Source: an uncultured Verrucomicrobiaceae bacterium (lineage in GTDB: Bacteria; Verrucomicrobiota; Verrucomicrobiia; Verrucomicrobiales; Verrucomicrobiaceae). From it: a stretch of 40,989 bases of DNA. Each line of letters starts with the position of its first letter. Within the stretch, counting starts at the first letter, position 1. The notes under the pieces were generated by a model. The model was not told the DNA's origin. It was given only the letters and a program-made list of their open reading frames with translations, and ran no database searches. The translations under genes were made by a program, and so were the position numbers. Positions 16,668-24,695 of the stretch are shown here, piece by piece. Where the stretch lies: assembly GCA_937872615.1 (NCBI GenBank), contig CALMTT010000087.1, positions 1 through 40,989 of the forward strand, read 5' to 3'.

Positions 16668-19511
16668 AGTGTTTGTCCTCTTGTTGTTGGTTGCTTTGTT
16701 GTTTTGTTTTGCCGAGGCACCAGCGGAGCTGGAACCACGGACATTTTTACCGGCGGGCGCCTTGGCGGCGGCACGCTTTTCCTCGATCGCGGCCTGCGCG
16801 GCGGCAAGGCGGGCGACGGGGACGCGGAAAGGACTGCAGCTGACGTAGGAAAGGCCCACCTTGTGGCAGAACTTCACGGAGTCAGGATCGCCACCGTGCT
16901 CACCGCAGATGCCCAACTTGATGTCGGGGCGTGTGCTGCGGCCTTTGGTGATGGCGGTCTGGATGAGCTGGCCGACACCGGTGGTGTCGAGCGTAGCGAA
17001 GGGGTTCTTCTTGAAGATCTCGTTCTCCGTGTAGGGCATGAGGAACGAGCCCATGTCGTCACGGCTGATGCCGAGAGCGGTCTGGGTGAGGTCGTTCGTG
17101 CCGAAGGAGAAGAACTCTGCGGTCTGCGCGATCTCATCGGCGGTGAGAGCACCGCGGGGGACTTCGATCATGGTGCCGACCATGTAGCTGAACTTGATCT
17201 TCTTCTCGGCCATGACGGCCTTGGCGACCTTGTGAATGATCTCGACCTGGAGGTCGAGCTCCTTCTTGAAGCCGACGAGCGGGACCATCACCTCAGGCTT
17301 CACCTTGATCTTCTTGGCAGCCACGTCAGCGGCGGCTTCAAAGATGGCGCGGGCCTGCATGGCGGTGATTTCCGGATAGGCGATGCCGAGACGGCAGCCG
17401 CGGTGGCCGAGCATGGGGTTGAACTCATGCAGGGCGGCGACGCGGGACTTCACCTTCTCGACGGAGACGCCCATTTTCTTCGCAAGGTCGGCCTGGGCGG
17501 CATCTTCATGCGGAACGAATTCGTGGAGGGGCGGGTCGAGCAGGCGGATGGTCGCGGGCAGGCCGTTGAGGGCCTCGAAGATGCCGGTAAAGTCCTCACG
17601 CTGATACGGAAGGAGCTTCGCGAGGGCTTTTTCGCGGTCGGCGACGTTGTCAGCGAGGATCATCTCGCGGACGGCGTCGATGCGGTCGCCTTCGAAGAAC
17701 ATGTGCTCCGTGCGGGTGAGGCCGATGCCTTGGGCACCGAACGCGATGGCGTTTTCGGTCTGCTCAGGATTGTCGGCGTTCGTGCGGACCTGGAGGCGGG
17801 CAGCTTTACCGCACCAGCTCATGAGGGTCTGGAAGCTCTTGTACTTCTCGGTGGCCTGCGCGGCCTTGTCGCCGTGAAGAGCACCCGTGACGATGGAAGA
17901 CGGACCCGTCTTGATTTTGCCACCGTAGATCGTGCCGGCGGTGCCGTCGATGCTGAGGCTGTCTTTGCCTTCGTGGAAGACTTCACCGGCGATGGTGACG
18001 GTCTTCTTGTCGTAGTCGATTTCGACGGCGGAGGCACCGCAGATGCAAACTTTGCCCATCTGACGGGCGACGAGCGCGGCGTGGCTGGAGACACCACCTT
18101 TGGCAGTGAGGATGCCAGCGGCGGCGATCATGCCACGAAGGTCTTCGGGGGAAGTTTCGTTGCGGACGAGGAGAACGGTCTCACCGGCTTCTGCAGCGGC
18201 GGCGGCGCGGTTCGCATTGAGGTAGATGGTGCCGGAGGCAGCGCCAGGACCGGCAGGAAGGCCTTTGGCGAGTTCCTTGGCCTTCTTGATCTCGCTGAGA
18301 TCGAAGTCAGGAGCGAGGAGCTGCTCGAGCTGGTCGGCAGGATTGCGCAGGATGGCGGTTTCCCAGTCGATGAGCTTTTCCTTCACCATGTCCATGGAGA
18401 ACTTCAGCGCTGCAGCGGCGGTGCGCTTACCATTGCGGGTCTGAAGCATGAACAGCTTGCCCTGCTGGATGGTGAACTCCACGTCCTGCACATCTTTGAA
18501 GTGCTTCTCGAGGATGGAGCGGACTTTCATGAGTTCCGCGAAGGCCTTCGGCATCTCCTTCTGGAGCTGAGCGACAGGCTCAGGCGTGCGAACGCCGGCG
18601 ACGACGTCTTCACCCTGGGCGTTGATGAGGAACTCACCGTAGAATTCGTTGACGCCGTTGGCAGGATTGCGGGTGAAGGCCACGCCAGAACCGGAATCGT
18701 TGCCGGTGTTGCCGTAAACCATCGCCTGCACGTTGACGGCGGTGCCCCACTCAGCGGGGATGTTGTATTTGCGGCGATACACGATCGCGCGGTCGTTCAT
18801 CCATGAGCCGAACACAGCGCCGGCAGCGCCGCGAAGCTGGTCCCAAGGATTGTTCGGGAAGACATGGCCGGTGCGCTCTTTGACGAGCTGCTTGAAGAGC
18901 TTCACGAGCTCCTTCTGGTCATCGGCTGTCAGGTCGGAGTCGATGATGTCCTTGTGATACTTTTTGTGCTTGTAGGCTTCGATCACGGTCTCGAAGGGCT
19001 CGTGATCTTCGTTTTCACGCTTCTGCACGCCGAGCACGACGTCGCCGTACATCTGGATGAAGCGGCGGTAGCAATCCCAAGCGAAACGCTCATTGTTGGT
19101 CGCCTTGACGAGCGAGAGAACCGTCTGGTCATTCAGGCCGAGATTCAAGATGGTGTCCATCATGCCCGGCATCGAGTCACGAGCACCGGAGCGCACGGCA
19201 ACGAGCAGCGGCATGCCATTGGCGTCGCCGAATTTGGCGCCCATGATTTTTTCCATGGATGCGATGCCTGCTTCCATCTGCTTCTGGAGATCAGCGGGAT
19301 AACTCTTCTTGTTCGCGTAGAAGTAAGTGCAGACTTCCGTGCTGATGGTGAATCCGGGAGGCACTGGAAGACCGATGCGGCTCATTTCCGCGAGGTTCGC
19401 TCCTTTGCCGCCGAGCAGCGCTTTCATGGAGCCGTCACCGTCCGCTTTTCCTGCTCCGAAGGAATAAACGTATTTCACTTTCTTTGCGCCGCTGGTTGCT
19501 TGTTTAGCCAT
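16563..19511 (-). CDS. ppdK: Pyruvate, phosphate dikinase with basic C-terminal tail
   Basis: Interconverts pyruvate, ATP and phosphate with phosphoenolpyruvate, AMP and pyrophosphate in central metabolism. The 982-residue frame has the ATP-grasp domain ([20 protein letters not shown] at the N-terminus), the phosphohistidine domain ([17 protein letters not shown], swivelling histidine), and the PEP/pyruvate barrel ([17 protein letters not shown], and [15 protein letters not shown] with the catalytic cysteine). The family normally ends shortly after [17 protein letters not shown], near residue 910. Here about 70 residues follow: a low-complexity linker ([18 protein letters not shown]) and a lysine/alanine tail of 34 residues starting at M949. 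A strong sigma70-like promoter lies upstream at 19594-19622, and a terminator at 16483-16516. Confidence 0.95.
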   Translation of the reverse strand: MAKQATSGAKKVKYVYSFGAGKADGDGSMKALLGGKGANLAEMSRIGLPVPPGFTISTEVCTYFYANKKSYPADLQKQMEAGIASMEKIMGAKFGDANGMPLLVAVRSGARDSMPGMMDTILNLGLNDQTVLSLVKATNNERFAWDCYRRFIQMYGDVVLGVQKRENEDHEPFETVIEAYKHKKYHKDIIDSDLTADDQKELVKLFKQLVKERTGHVFPNNPWDQLRGAAGAVFGSWMNDRAIVYRRKYNIPAEWGTAVNVQAMVYGNTGNDSGSGVAFTRNPANGVNEFYGEFLINAQGEDVVAGVRTPEPVAQLQKEMPKAFAELMKVRSILEKHFKDVQDVEFTIQQGKLFMLQTRNGKRTAAAALKFSMDMVKEKLIDWETAILRNPADQLEQLLAPDFDLSEIKKAKELAKGLPAGPGAASGTIYLNANRAAAAAEAGETVLLVRNETSPEDLRGMIAAAGILTAKGGVSSHAALVARQMGKVCICGASAVEIDYDKKTVTIAGEVFHEGKDSLSIDGTAGTIYGGKIKTGPSSIVTGALHGDKAAQATEKYKSFQTLMSWCGKAARLQVRTNADNPEQTENAIAFGAQGIGLTRTEHMFFEGDRIDAVREMILADNVADREKALAKLLPYQREDFTGIFEALNGLPATIRLLDPPLHEFVPHEDAAQADLAKKMGVSVEKVKSRVAALHEFNPMLGHRGCRLGIAYPEITAMQARAIFEAAADVAAKKIKVKPEVMVPLVGFKKELDLQVEIIHKVAKAVMAEKKIKFSYMVGTMIEVPRGALTADEIAQTAEFFSFGTNDLTQTALGISRDDMGSFLMPYTENEIFKKNPFATLDTTGVGQLIQTAITKGRSTRPDIKLGICGEHGGDPDSVKFCHKVGLSYVSCSPFRVPVARLAAAQAAIEEKRAAAKAPAGKNVRGSSSAGASAKQNNKATNNKRTNTMAKKAAKKAAKKAAKKAPAKKAAKKAAKKAAKKK

Positions 19512-19593
19512 ATTGGGTTTTTCGGTCGATCAGTGCGATCCGTGTGTGGGTCGATATATTGGGTGGGATTGAATCGCCGATCTATATTGCTGA

Positions 19594-19622
19594 ATTATAT
19601 GATGCAAGGTGTTTGTTGACAA
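19594..19622 (-). promoter_or_regulatory. Sigma70-type promoter of ppdK
   Basis: On the minus strand TTGTCA (19617-19622) and a perfect TATAAT (19594-19599) are separated by exactly 17 bases. Transcription should begin about 75 bases before the ppdK start. It is the best-matching promoter seen in the window. Confidence 0.75.
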
Positions 19623-19789
19623 TGAAAAGTTCCGCGACGCAAACCGGCGAGCACCATGAACAACATCGCGACACGGCTATTGACGCGAAGAATGTTCTTC
19701 TGATAAAACCATTCATCATCACTCGCGGCGTGCTTTCTGCGCCCGCCACCAGCATGAACCTACCAACTCACCGTCACCCCCCCAAGCAC

Positions 19790-20458
19790 ATGAAAACACC
19801 ATCATCCAATCATTCACCTCACGGCTTCACTCTTGTGGAGTTGCTAGTCGTCGTGACCATCATCGGCATCCTAGCAGGCCTCGTTATCTCACAGGCTCCC
19901 AAGCTTATGCAGCAAAGCCGCGAGCTCGAAGTGCGAAATGTGATCGTCTCCCTTCAGACGGGCATCCGAAATTATCAGACGGAGTACAATCGGTTTCCGC
20001 TAGATCCGGCACAGTTGTCTTCTGGAGATGAAGATGCTCCCGCAGTTCTAACCAATCAAAGCACTACGTTGATCGATACCCTAATGGGCCCAGCGGCAAG
20101 TCAAAGCAGTGGCGGCGGTTCTTCGTCTGGCAGTGGTAGCGGCGCCACCGCCGATTTGAACCCCAAAGGCATTGAATTTACGAGTTTTAAGGTGGCCAAG
20201 GCAGGCCGAAATGGGCTCGTCGGCACGCAAAGTCCATACAGCCTTGTCGATCTATGGGGCTCACCTTTCTACATTCTCTTTGACACCAACTTGGATCGCA
20301 AAATCAAGAACCCAGATCTACAGAATCAAGACCCGAAAATATCGCAAAACGCCATCAGCCCTCCACCACAGTTCCTGCCAACTGATGTGGCTATTTATAG
20401 TCTGGGTAAAGATCGAATTCCCATGACTGGCGACGATATCGTTTCCTGGCGCAACTGA
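19790..20458 (+). CDS. Type II secretion pseudopilin, GspG-like
   Basis: A major-pseudopilin-like subunit of a type II secretion or type IV pilus machine. The start at 19790 gives a 12-residue leader ending in glycine (MKTPSSNHSPHG) before FTLVELLVVVTIIGILAGLV, the methylated phenylalanine, glutamate at +5 and hydrophobic helix expected for prepilin peptidase processing. The body has the GspG-type end: DLWGSPFYILFDTNLD and DVAIYSLGKDRIPMTGDDIV, with aspartates that bind calcium in GspG. A serine/glycine linker (SSGGGSSSGSGSG) in the middle is unusual. Longer starts at 19544 or 19754 would put residues ahead of the leader and are rejected. No other secretion gene is adjacent; the gene is more AT-rich than its neighbours. 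A possible promoter is TTGACG at 19680 with GATAAA at 19702. Confidence 0.88.
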   Translation: MKTPSSNHSPHGFTLVELLVVVTIIGILAGLVISQAPKLMQQSRELEVRNVIVSLQTGIRNYQTEYNRFPLDPAQLSSGDEDAPAVLTNQSTTLIDTLMGPAASQSSGGGSSSGSGSGATADLNPKGIEFTSFKVAKAGRNGLVGTQSPYSLVDLWGSPFYILFDTNLDRKIKNPDLQNQDPKISQNAISPPPQFLPTDVAIYSLGKDRIPMTGDDIVSWRN

Positions 20459-20483
20459 TCCAACAACAGCGTTGAGTTCCTTC

Positions 20484-20515
20484 AGCGGCGGTTCCCATCA
20501 GGGCCGCCGCTTTTT
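20484..20515 (+). terminator. Intrinsic terminator after the pseudopilin gene
   Basis: AGCGGCGG (20484-20491) pairs with CCGCCGCT (20504-20511), an 8-bp GC-rich stem, followed by a run of five T. It sits 26 bp after the pseudopilin stop and between that gene and the convergent nuoE. Confidence 0.85.
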
Positions 20516-20520
20516 CATGC

Positions 20521-21021
20521 TCACGCGTATTTGGCGAGCAAATCAGCCGTCTTTGCCGGATCGACCTTCTCGTAGAAGTCGTCCTCCACCATGCAAACAG
20601 GGCCAAAGCCGCAGCTCGCGAGGCATTCGGCGAATTCGATGCTGTATTTGCCATCGGCACTCACCGCGATCGGGTGATGATGATCGACATGCGAGCGGTC
20701 GATGTTTGCCGTTTTGCAAAACGACTCCATGAGCTCGTAACTGCCGGCCATGGCGCAGGAAAGGGTGCGGCAGACACGGATGTGATACTTGCCCGGGGCG
20801 CTTTGACGGAAGCCCGGATAGAAGGTGACGACTTCGAGCACCTGAATCGGCTCGAGACCAAGCTTAGCAGCCACCCAGTTCACAGCTTCCTCGCTGATGT
20901 AGCGAAAGTGATGCTGCATGAGGTGCAGCAGCGGCAGCACGGCGCTGCGTTTCGACACCGGGTAGTGCGAGATGGCCTCATCCATCTGCTTCTCCAATTC
21001 GGCTGGAACTTCAAAGGCCAT
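20521..21021 (-). CDS. nuoE: NADH-quinone oxidoreductase subunit E
   Basis: Subunit of the NADH-binding arm of respiratory complex I, carrying a [2Fe-2S] cluster. The start at the ATG 21021 gives 166 residues (MAFEVPAELEKQMD); a TTG at 21036 would add five. Thioredoxin-like 2Fe-2S pattern: VCRTLSCAMAG for the first pair of cysteines, and FAECLASCGFGPVCM for the second pair. VLEVVTFYPGF is a family signature. It follows nuoD by 37 bp in the same direction and is the last gene on this transcript. No nuoF, nuoG or nuoC lies beside it; downstream the convergent pseudopilin gene ends the cluster. Confidence 0.95.
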   Translation of the reverse strand: MAFEVPAELEKQMDEAISHYPVSKRSAVLPLLHLMQHHFRYISEEAVNWVAAKLGLEPIQVLEVVTFYPGFRQSAPGKYHIRVCRTLSCAMAGSYELMESFCKTANIDRSHVDHHHPIAVSADGKYSIEFAECLASCGFGPVCMVEDDFYEKVDPAKTADLLAKYA

Positions 21022-21058
21022 GCGTGGGTCGGTCAAAAACGGTTCGGGGTGAAAAAAA

Positions 21059-22318
21059 TCAGCGATCGCACTCGCCCATGACGAAATCGAGGCTGCCGAG
21101 CACGGCAGGCACGTCGCTGATCATGTGGCCGGGCAGCAGCTTGGAGAGAATGCAAAGATTCAGGAAGGAGGGGCTGCGAATCTTCAGGCGATGCGGCACG
21201 CCGCCACCGGTGCTGTTGATGTAAAAGCCCAGCTCGCCCTTCGGATTCTCGGCGGAGAAATAAACTTCACCCGCAGGCGCGTCGATGCCCTGCGTGGCGA
21301 TGATGAAATGGTGGATCAGCTCCTCCATCTTCATGAGAACCTTCTCCTTCTTCGGCAGCAGGCCTTTCGCCTCGGCGACATTGATCGCACCGCCGGGCAG
21401 ATCCTTCAGCACCTGACGCAGGATGCGCACGCTCTGACGCATTTCCTCCATGCGGACAAGGTAACGATCATAACAATCACCCTTCGTGCCCACCGGGATG
21501 TCGAACTCATACTTCTCGTAGTCGAGGTAGGGGTGCGCTTTCCGCACATCGAATTCCACGCCCGATCCGCGCAGATTCGGCCCCGTGATGCCATACGCGA
21601 TGGCTTCCTCGCGGGAGATCACGCCGATGTCCTGCGTGCGCTCGATGAAGATGCGGTTCCGCGACAGTAGCTTGTCGATCTCATCGATCACGGGCTCCAG
21701 ATCATTCAAGAAAGTCGTCACCGCGGCCTCGAAGCCCGCCGGCAGATCGCGAGTCTGTCCACCCACGCGGGTGTAGCTCGTCGTGAAGCGTGCGCCCGTG
21801 AGCTGCTCGCACAAATTATAAATCTTTTCACGCTCCGTGAAGGTGTAGAGGAAGACCGTCATCGCGCCGACATCCATCGCGAAGACCCCGACACCCAGCA
21901 TGTGCGCCGAGATGCGGGCCAGCTCGCAGCAAATCACGCGGATGGCCTTGCCGCGGGCGGGAAGCTCCCAGCCCATCAGCTTTTCCACGGCCAGCGCATA
22001 CGCCACGTTGTTCGCCAGCGGAGCGAGATAGTCCAGACGGTCCGTGTAGGGCACGAACTGGTTGTAGTGCATGTTCTCGGCGATCTTTTCGTCGCCGCGA
22101 TGCAGGAAGCCCACGTCCGGGTCGGCTTTCGTGATGATCTCGCCGTCCAGCTCGAGCACTAGGCGCAGCACGCCGTGCGTCGCCGGATGGCTGGGGCCCA
22201 TGTTCAGCACCAATTTCTCGCCCACGATGTCCGTCGTGGTCTCTTCCACGGATTCGAGATGCCGGGCGGCCTTGGCGGCGGTATCGGGAGCCTCGTATTC
22301 TCGGGTGACAGTGGGCAT
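21059..22318 (-). CDS. nuoD: NADH-quinone oxidoreductase subunit D
   Basis: The 49-kDa-type subunit of complex I, which forms part of the quinone site at the membrane junction. About 419 residues from the ATG at 22318; a GTG at 22342 is an alternative. Signatures are LNMGPSHPATHGVLRL, DVGFLHRGDEKIAE, YTDRLDYLAP, YTRVGGQTRDLP, and the C-terminal LGSLDFVMGECDR. The histidine of PSHPATHG lines the quinone pocket in known structures. It is co-transcribed with nuoE, and the divergent promoter region upstream holds a CRP-like palindrome at 22381-22398. The usual upstream neighbours nuoA-nuoC are absent. Confidence 0.96.
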   Translation of the reverse strand: MPTVTREYEAPDTAAKAARHLESVEETTTDIVGEKLVLNMGPSHPATHGVLRLVLELDGEIITKADPDVGFLHRGDEKIAENMHYNQFVPYTDRLDYLAPLANNVAYALAVEKLMGWELPARGKAIRVICCELARISAHMLGVGVFAMDVGAMTVFLYTFTEREKIYNLCEQLTGARFTTSYTRVGGQTRDLPAGFEAAVTTFLNDLEPVIDEIDKLLSRNRIFIERTQDIGVISREEAIAYGITGPNLRGSGVEFDVRKAHPYLDYEKYEFDIPVGTKGDCYDRYLVRMEEMRQSVRILRQVLKDLPGGAINVAEAKGLLPKKEKVLMKMEELIHHFIIATQGIDAPAGEVYFSAENPKGELGFYINSTGGGVPHRLKIRSPSFLNLCILSKLLPGHMISDVPAVLGSLDFVMGECDR

Positions 22319-22380
22319 GCGTTCGGAAAGTGGGGGGAGCACGACTTATTCGTCGCCCGAGAAAGAGCGGCAACACGATT

Positions 22381-22398
22381 TTGTGAAAAGTTTCACAA
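22381..22398. promoter_or_regulatory. CRP/FNR-family-like operator
   Basis: An 18-base inverted repeat with 8-base arms (TTGTGAAA and TTTCACAA) and a 2-base centre. Its core is exactly TGTGA-N6-TCACA, the binding consensus of E. coli CRP. It lies 63 bp upstream of nuoD and 76 bp upstream of the TPM gene, in the only divergent promoter region of the two. Which protein binds it in this organism is inference. Confidence 0.6.
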
Positions 22399-22473
22399 GC
22401 TCCGACACACCACCCGCAATCCGCCCTCGCCAACCGGGTCTGCCTTATATAAAGAGGTGAATCCAACGCCCGC

Positions 22474-23229
22474 ATGGCCCGCGAGACCTTCCACCGCCTT
22501 TTTGCCCCCCTTACCAGCCTTGGAAAGGTCCTCGGCATCTGGGCCCTCCTCGCCACAGCAGCCTCGGCGGCCATCGAAACCGTTCCCGCCCCGGCCGATG
22601 GCATCTACGACGACACCCGCGCCCTCAGCGACGCCTCGCGCCAGATCCTCTCGGAGGAGATCCGCGCTCTCGCCACCTCTCTGAAGTGCGATGTCTGGCT
22701 CACCGCCACCAGCTTTTCCACCGGCGGCCTCACGCCGCGCCGTCAGGCCCAGGCCACCCGCGTGCGCTGGAGCGGCGACAAGTCCGCCATCCTCCTCGCC
22801 TACGACCGCGCCACGAATGTCATGGCCTTTTCCTTCTCGCCCGAGCTTTGGAGCCGCTACCCGTCCGCCTCCCTCGCCACCATCGGCCTCGAGGCAAACC
22901 GCGCCATCGCCGATACCAAGCTCACCCTCGACGAACGCCTCACCAGCATCGTGAATCTCGTCAGCAAACGCCTGCGTGAGCTCGAAACCGTGCGCCTCAA
23001 GCAATCCGTGTGGTTCCCCAAAGAGGAACGCAGCTCAACCCTCCTCCTCGTCGCCGTTTTACTCGGCGGAGCCCTTCTCGCTGCCATCCTCGGACTCATT
23101 TCACGCGCCCGCAGCCATGCCAGCGGCGAGCAATTGCTCTTCCCCGATGTCACCGTCAGCACCCGCTTCGGCGCCCCCTTCGGCGGCGGCCACATCGCCG
23201 AGATCCGCACCCAGCCACCGGCCAGGTGA
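22474..23229 (+). CDS. TPM-domain membrane protein
   Basis: A protein with a TPM (TLP18.3/Psb32/MOLO-1) domain, a small alpha/beta fold exposed outside the cytoplasmic membrane; functions in bacteria are poorly known. 251 residues: signal/anchor (GKVLGIWALLATAASAA), TPM region with DDTRALSDASRQILSEEI and AILLAYDRATNVMAFSFSPE, and one transmembrane helix around residues 188-210 (TLLLVAVLLGGALLAAILGL). The C-terminus is glycine-rich (RFGAPFGGGHIAEIR), as in many family members. AGAGGTG lies about 13 bases before the start. Transcribed divergently from nuoD. Usual partner LemA is not present. Confidence 0.88.
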   Translation: MARETFHRLFAPLTSLGKVLGIWALLATAASAAIETVPAPADGIYDDTRALSDASRQILSEEIRALATSLKCDVWLTATSFSTGGLTPRRQAQATRVRWSGDKSAILLAYDRATNVMAFSFSPELWSRYPSASLATIGLEANRAIADTKLTLDERLTSIVNLVSKRLRELETVRLKQSVWFPKEERSSTLLLVAVLLGGALLAAILGLISRARSHASGEQLLFPDVTVSTRFGAPFGGGHIAEIRTQPPAR

Positions 23230-23242
23230 CCGACTCGAGCAA

Positions 23243-23292
23243 TGGAGTCCTGGAGTGCTGTATTCCCAATACTCCATCACTCCAATACTCCA
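23243..23292. repeat. Period-8 inverted tandem repeat island
   Basis: Left arm has the word TGGAGTCC and TGGAGTGC in tandem, right arm ACTCCATC, ACTCCAAT, ACTCCACC; the two arms are near reverse complements, so a long imperfect hairpin can form. It fills the space between two convergent stops (23229 and 23300) and could also stop transcription. Same construction as the islands at 24592, 25316, 36415 and 39374. Confidence 0.85.
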
Positions 23293-23299
23293 CCCCTCA

Positions 23300-23605
23300 T
23301 CAATCCCGCGGACGCAACTGCTCGCTCGAAGGTTCATCGCCCTTCAAGCCCTTTTCCTTCAGCACCTTGTCCACCATCTCGATGTACTTCAGCGGATACT
23401 TCTTCCGCTGATACTTGCGAAACATCAGATCGCGCAGCATCAGCCAGTCATCGTCCGTCGGATTTTCCAAAGGAGCCCATCCCTCCATCTCCGGCTCGAT
23501 CAGATAGTGCCAGACCCAGTTCCGGAAGTCCCAGTAGGCACGCACATAGCGCTTCTTGCGGGGTTCGATTTGCTCGTGCCATTCATGCGCCTGGTTCTTT
23601 TTCAT
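23300..23605 (-). CDS. Conserved-looking small unknown protein
   Basis: I do not recognise a family. The 101-residue protein (start MKKNQAHEWHEQIEPRKKRY at 23605) is highly charged and rich in tryptophan and tyrosine (AYWDFRNWVWHYLIEPEME, and DDDWLMLRDLMFRKYQRKKY), with no membrane segment. The composition is that of a real folded protein, whereas the longer open frame upstream of this methionine is glutamate/glycine-rich shadow of the CPBP gene. It is divergent from the CPBP gene with 39 bp between the starts, and convergent with the TPM gene across a repeat island. A helical, cytoplasmic, possibly protein-binding role is only a guess. Confidence 0.7.
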   Translation of the reverse strand: MKKNQAHEWHEQIEPRKKRYVRAYWDFRNWVWHYLIEPEMEGWAPLENPTDDDWLMLRDLMFRKYQRKKYPLKYIEMVDKVLKEKGLKGDEPSSEQLRPRD

Positions 23606-23644
23606 GGATTCGTGGGCGGCCAGCATGCAATCGTCCGACTGCGC

Positions 23645-24613
23645 ATGCAACCCAACACACGCTCCGCTTTGCCGCCGCTCTTCGCCTACCTCGCCGCCGT
23701 GCTGGTGGGCGGTGCCTTGCTCGCGCCGCTGCTCTTCGACCTCGGCAAATGGGCGCAAAACTGGCTCACCACCTCCTCCATGCACGATTGGGGCATCGTA
23801 AAGTGGCTCCTCAGCGAGATCGAACGCGCCCACTTCACCCGCTACTTCAACCGCGCCGTCCTCGTCCTCGCCATCGTGCTCATCTGGCCGCTTTTGAAGG
23901 CCATCCGACTCGATCGCAGCGTTTTGCCACCCTTCGCGCCCGCTGCATCCGGCCTCAAACAAGGCCTCACCGGCTTCATTCTCGCCGCCGGCCTTCTTTT
24001 CGGCCTCGGCCTCCTCTTCATCCAAAACGGCATCTACTCGCTCAAACCGGACGCCGCATGGCTGAAGCTCTCCGCACACCTCACCGCCGCATTTGGCGCC
24101 GGCATCATTGAAGAGCTGTTTTTTCGTGGAGCACTCCTCGGCATCCTGCTGCGCACCATGAAGCCCAAAACCGCCTTCATCTGGTGCACCTTCATATTCG
24201 CCATCGTCCACTTCCTGCGCCCACCGGGCGACTGGCAGCTCGCCGATGCCGACGTCCGCTGGCACAGCGGCTTCGCCGTGCTCGTGCGGCTCTTTGATGG
24301 CTTCGGCCATATGCGCATCTTCCTCGCCGAATTCCTCACGCTCACCGCCGTCGGTGCCGTTTTGGCCTTCACGCGACTCCGCACTGGTCGTTTGTGGCTT
24401 CCCATCGGTCTGCATGCCGGCTGGGTCTTCGGTTTGAAATACTTCACCGCCCTCACGATCACCTCCGAAGCCCTCAACCGCGGCGAAACCCTCCCTTGGA
24501 TCGGCTCCAACCTCAAAATCGGCCTCGCCCCCTTCGCCACCGTGCTTTTCACCGGCTTCATTGCCAGCCTTCTCTTCCGCTCCCGGCAAACTTCGACAAT
24601 CAACAATCGTTGA
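23645..24613 (+). CDS. CPBP-family intramembrane metalloprotease
   Basis: A membrane protease of the CPBP (Rce1/Abi) family. 322 residues with about eight hydrophobic segments; the conserved motif EELFFRGALLG (GAGIIEELFFRG, near residue 160) carries the paired glutamates and arginine, and the histidine of FAIVHFLRPP and of GLHAGWVFGLKYF give the remaining metal-site pattern. Such enzymes process CaaX-like peptides or take part in bacteriocin self-immunity; the role here is open. The start at 23645 is the first methionine that leaves the divergent small gene free. Its last residues (RQTSTINNR) and the stop codon come from the repeat island at 24592-24670, so the native C-terminus may have been replaced. 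Confidence 0.87.
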   Translation: MQPNTRSALPPLFAYLAAVLVGGALLAPLLFDLGKWAQNWLTTSSMHDWGIVKWLLSEIERAHFTRYFNRAVLVLAIVLIWPLLKAIRLDRSVLPPFAPAASGLKQGLTGFILAAGLLFGLGLLFIQNGIYSLKPDAAWLKLSAHLTAAFGAGIIEELFFRGALLGILLRTMKPKTAFIWCTFIFAIVHFLRPPGDWQLADADVRWHSGFAVLVRLFDGFGHMRIFLAEFLTLTAVGAVLAFTRLRTGRLWLPIGLHAGWVFGLKYFTALTITSEALNRGETLPWIGSNLKIGLAPFATVLFTGFIASLLFRSRQTSTINNR

Positions 24614-24670
24614 TCAGCAATCGTCAATCGCTCCCGCCCTTTGCCACCGCCTTGATTGACGATTGTCGAA
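24592..24670. repeat. Period-7 inverted repeat island at the CPBP stop
   Basis: TTCGACAATC (24592-24601) is perfectly complementary to GATTGTCGAA (24661-24670), and CAATCGTCAATC (24618-24629) to GATTGACGATTG (24654-24665). The words ACAATCA, ACAATCG, GCAATCG, TCAATCG follow each other with a period of 7. It begins inside the CPBP gene and ends 25 bp before the dehydrogenase start. Confidence 0.88.
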
Positions 24671-24695
24671 CAACCGATTTTTGATTTTCGAGGTC

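Noticed and set aside
16557-18806. Very long open frame on the plus strand opposite ppdK
   Set aside because: It is the antisense shadow of a highly codon-biased, GC-rich gene; composition is leucine/glycine/aspartate-rich without any motif, and ppdK on the other strand is certain.
23606-24589. Upstream extension of the small gene at 23300-23605 on the minus strand to a 429-residue frame
   Set aside because: The extension is glutamate/glycine-rich and lies opposite the CPBP protease with its clear EELFFRG motif; only the last 101 residues look like protein.
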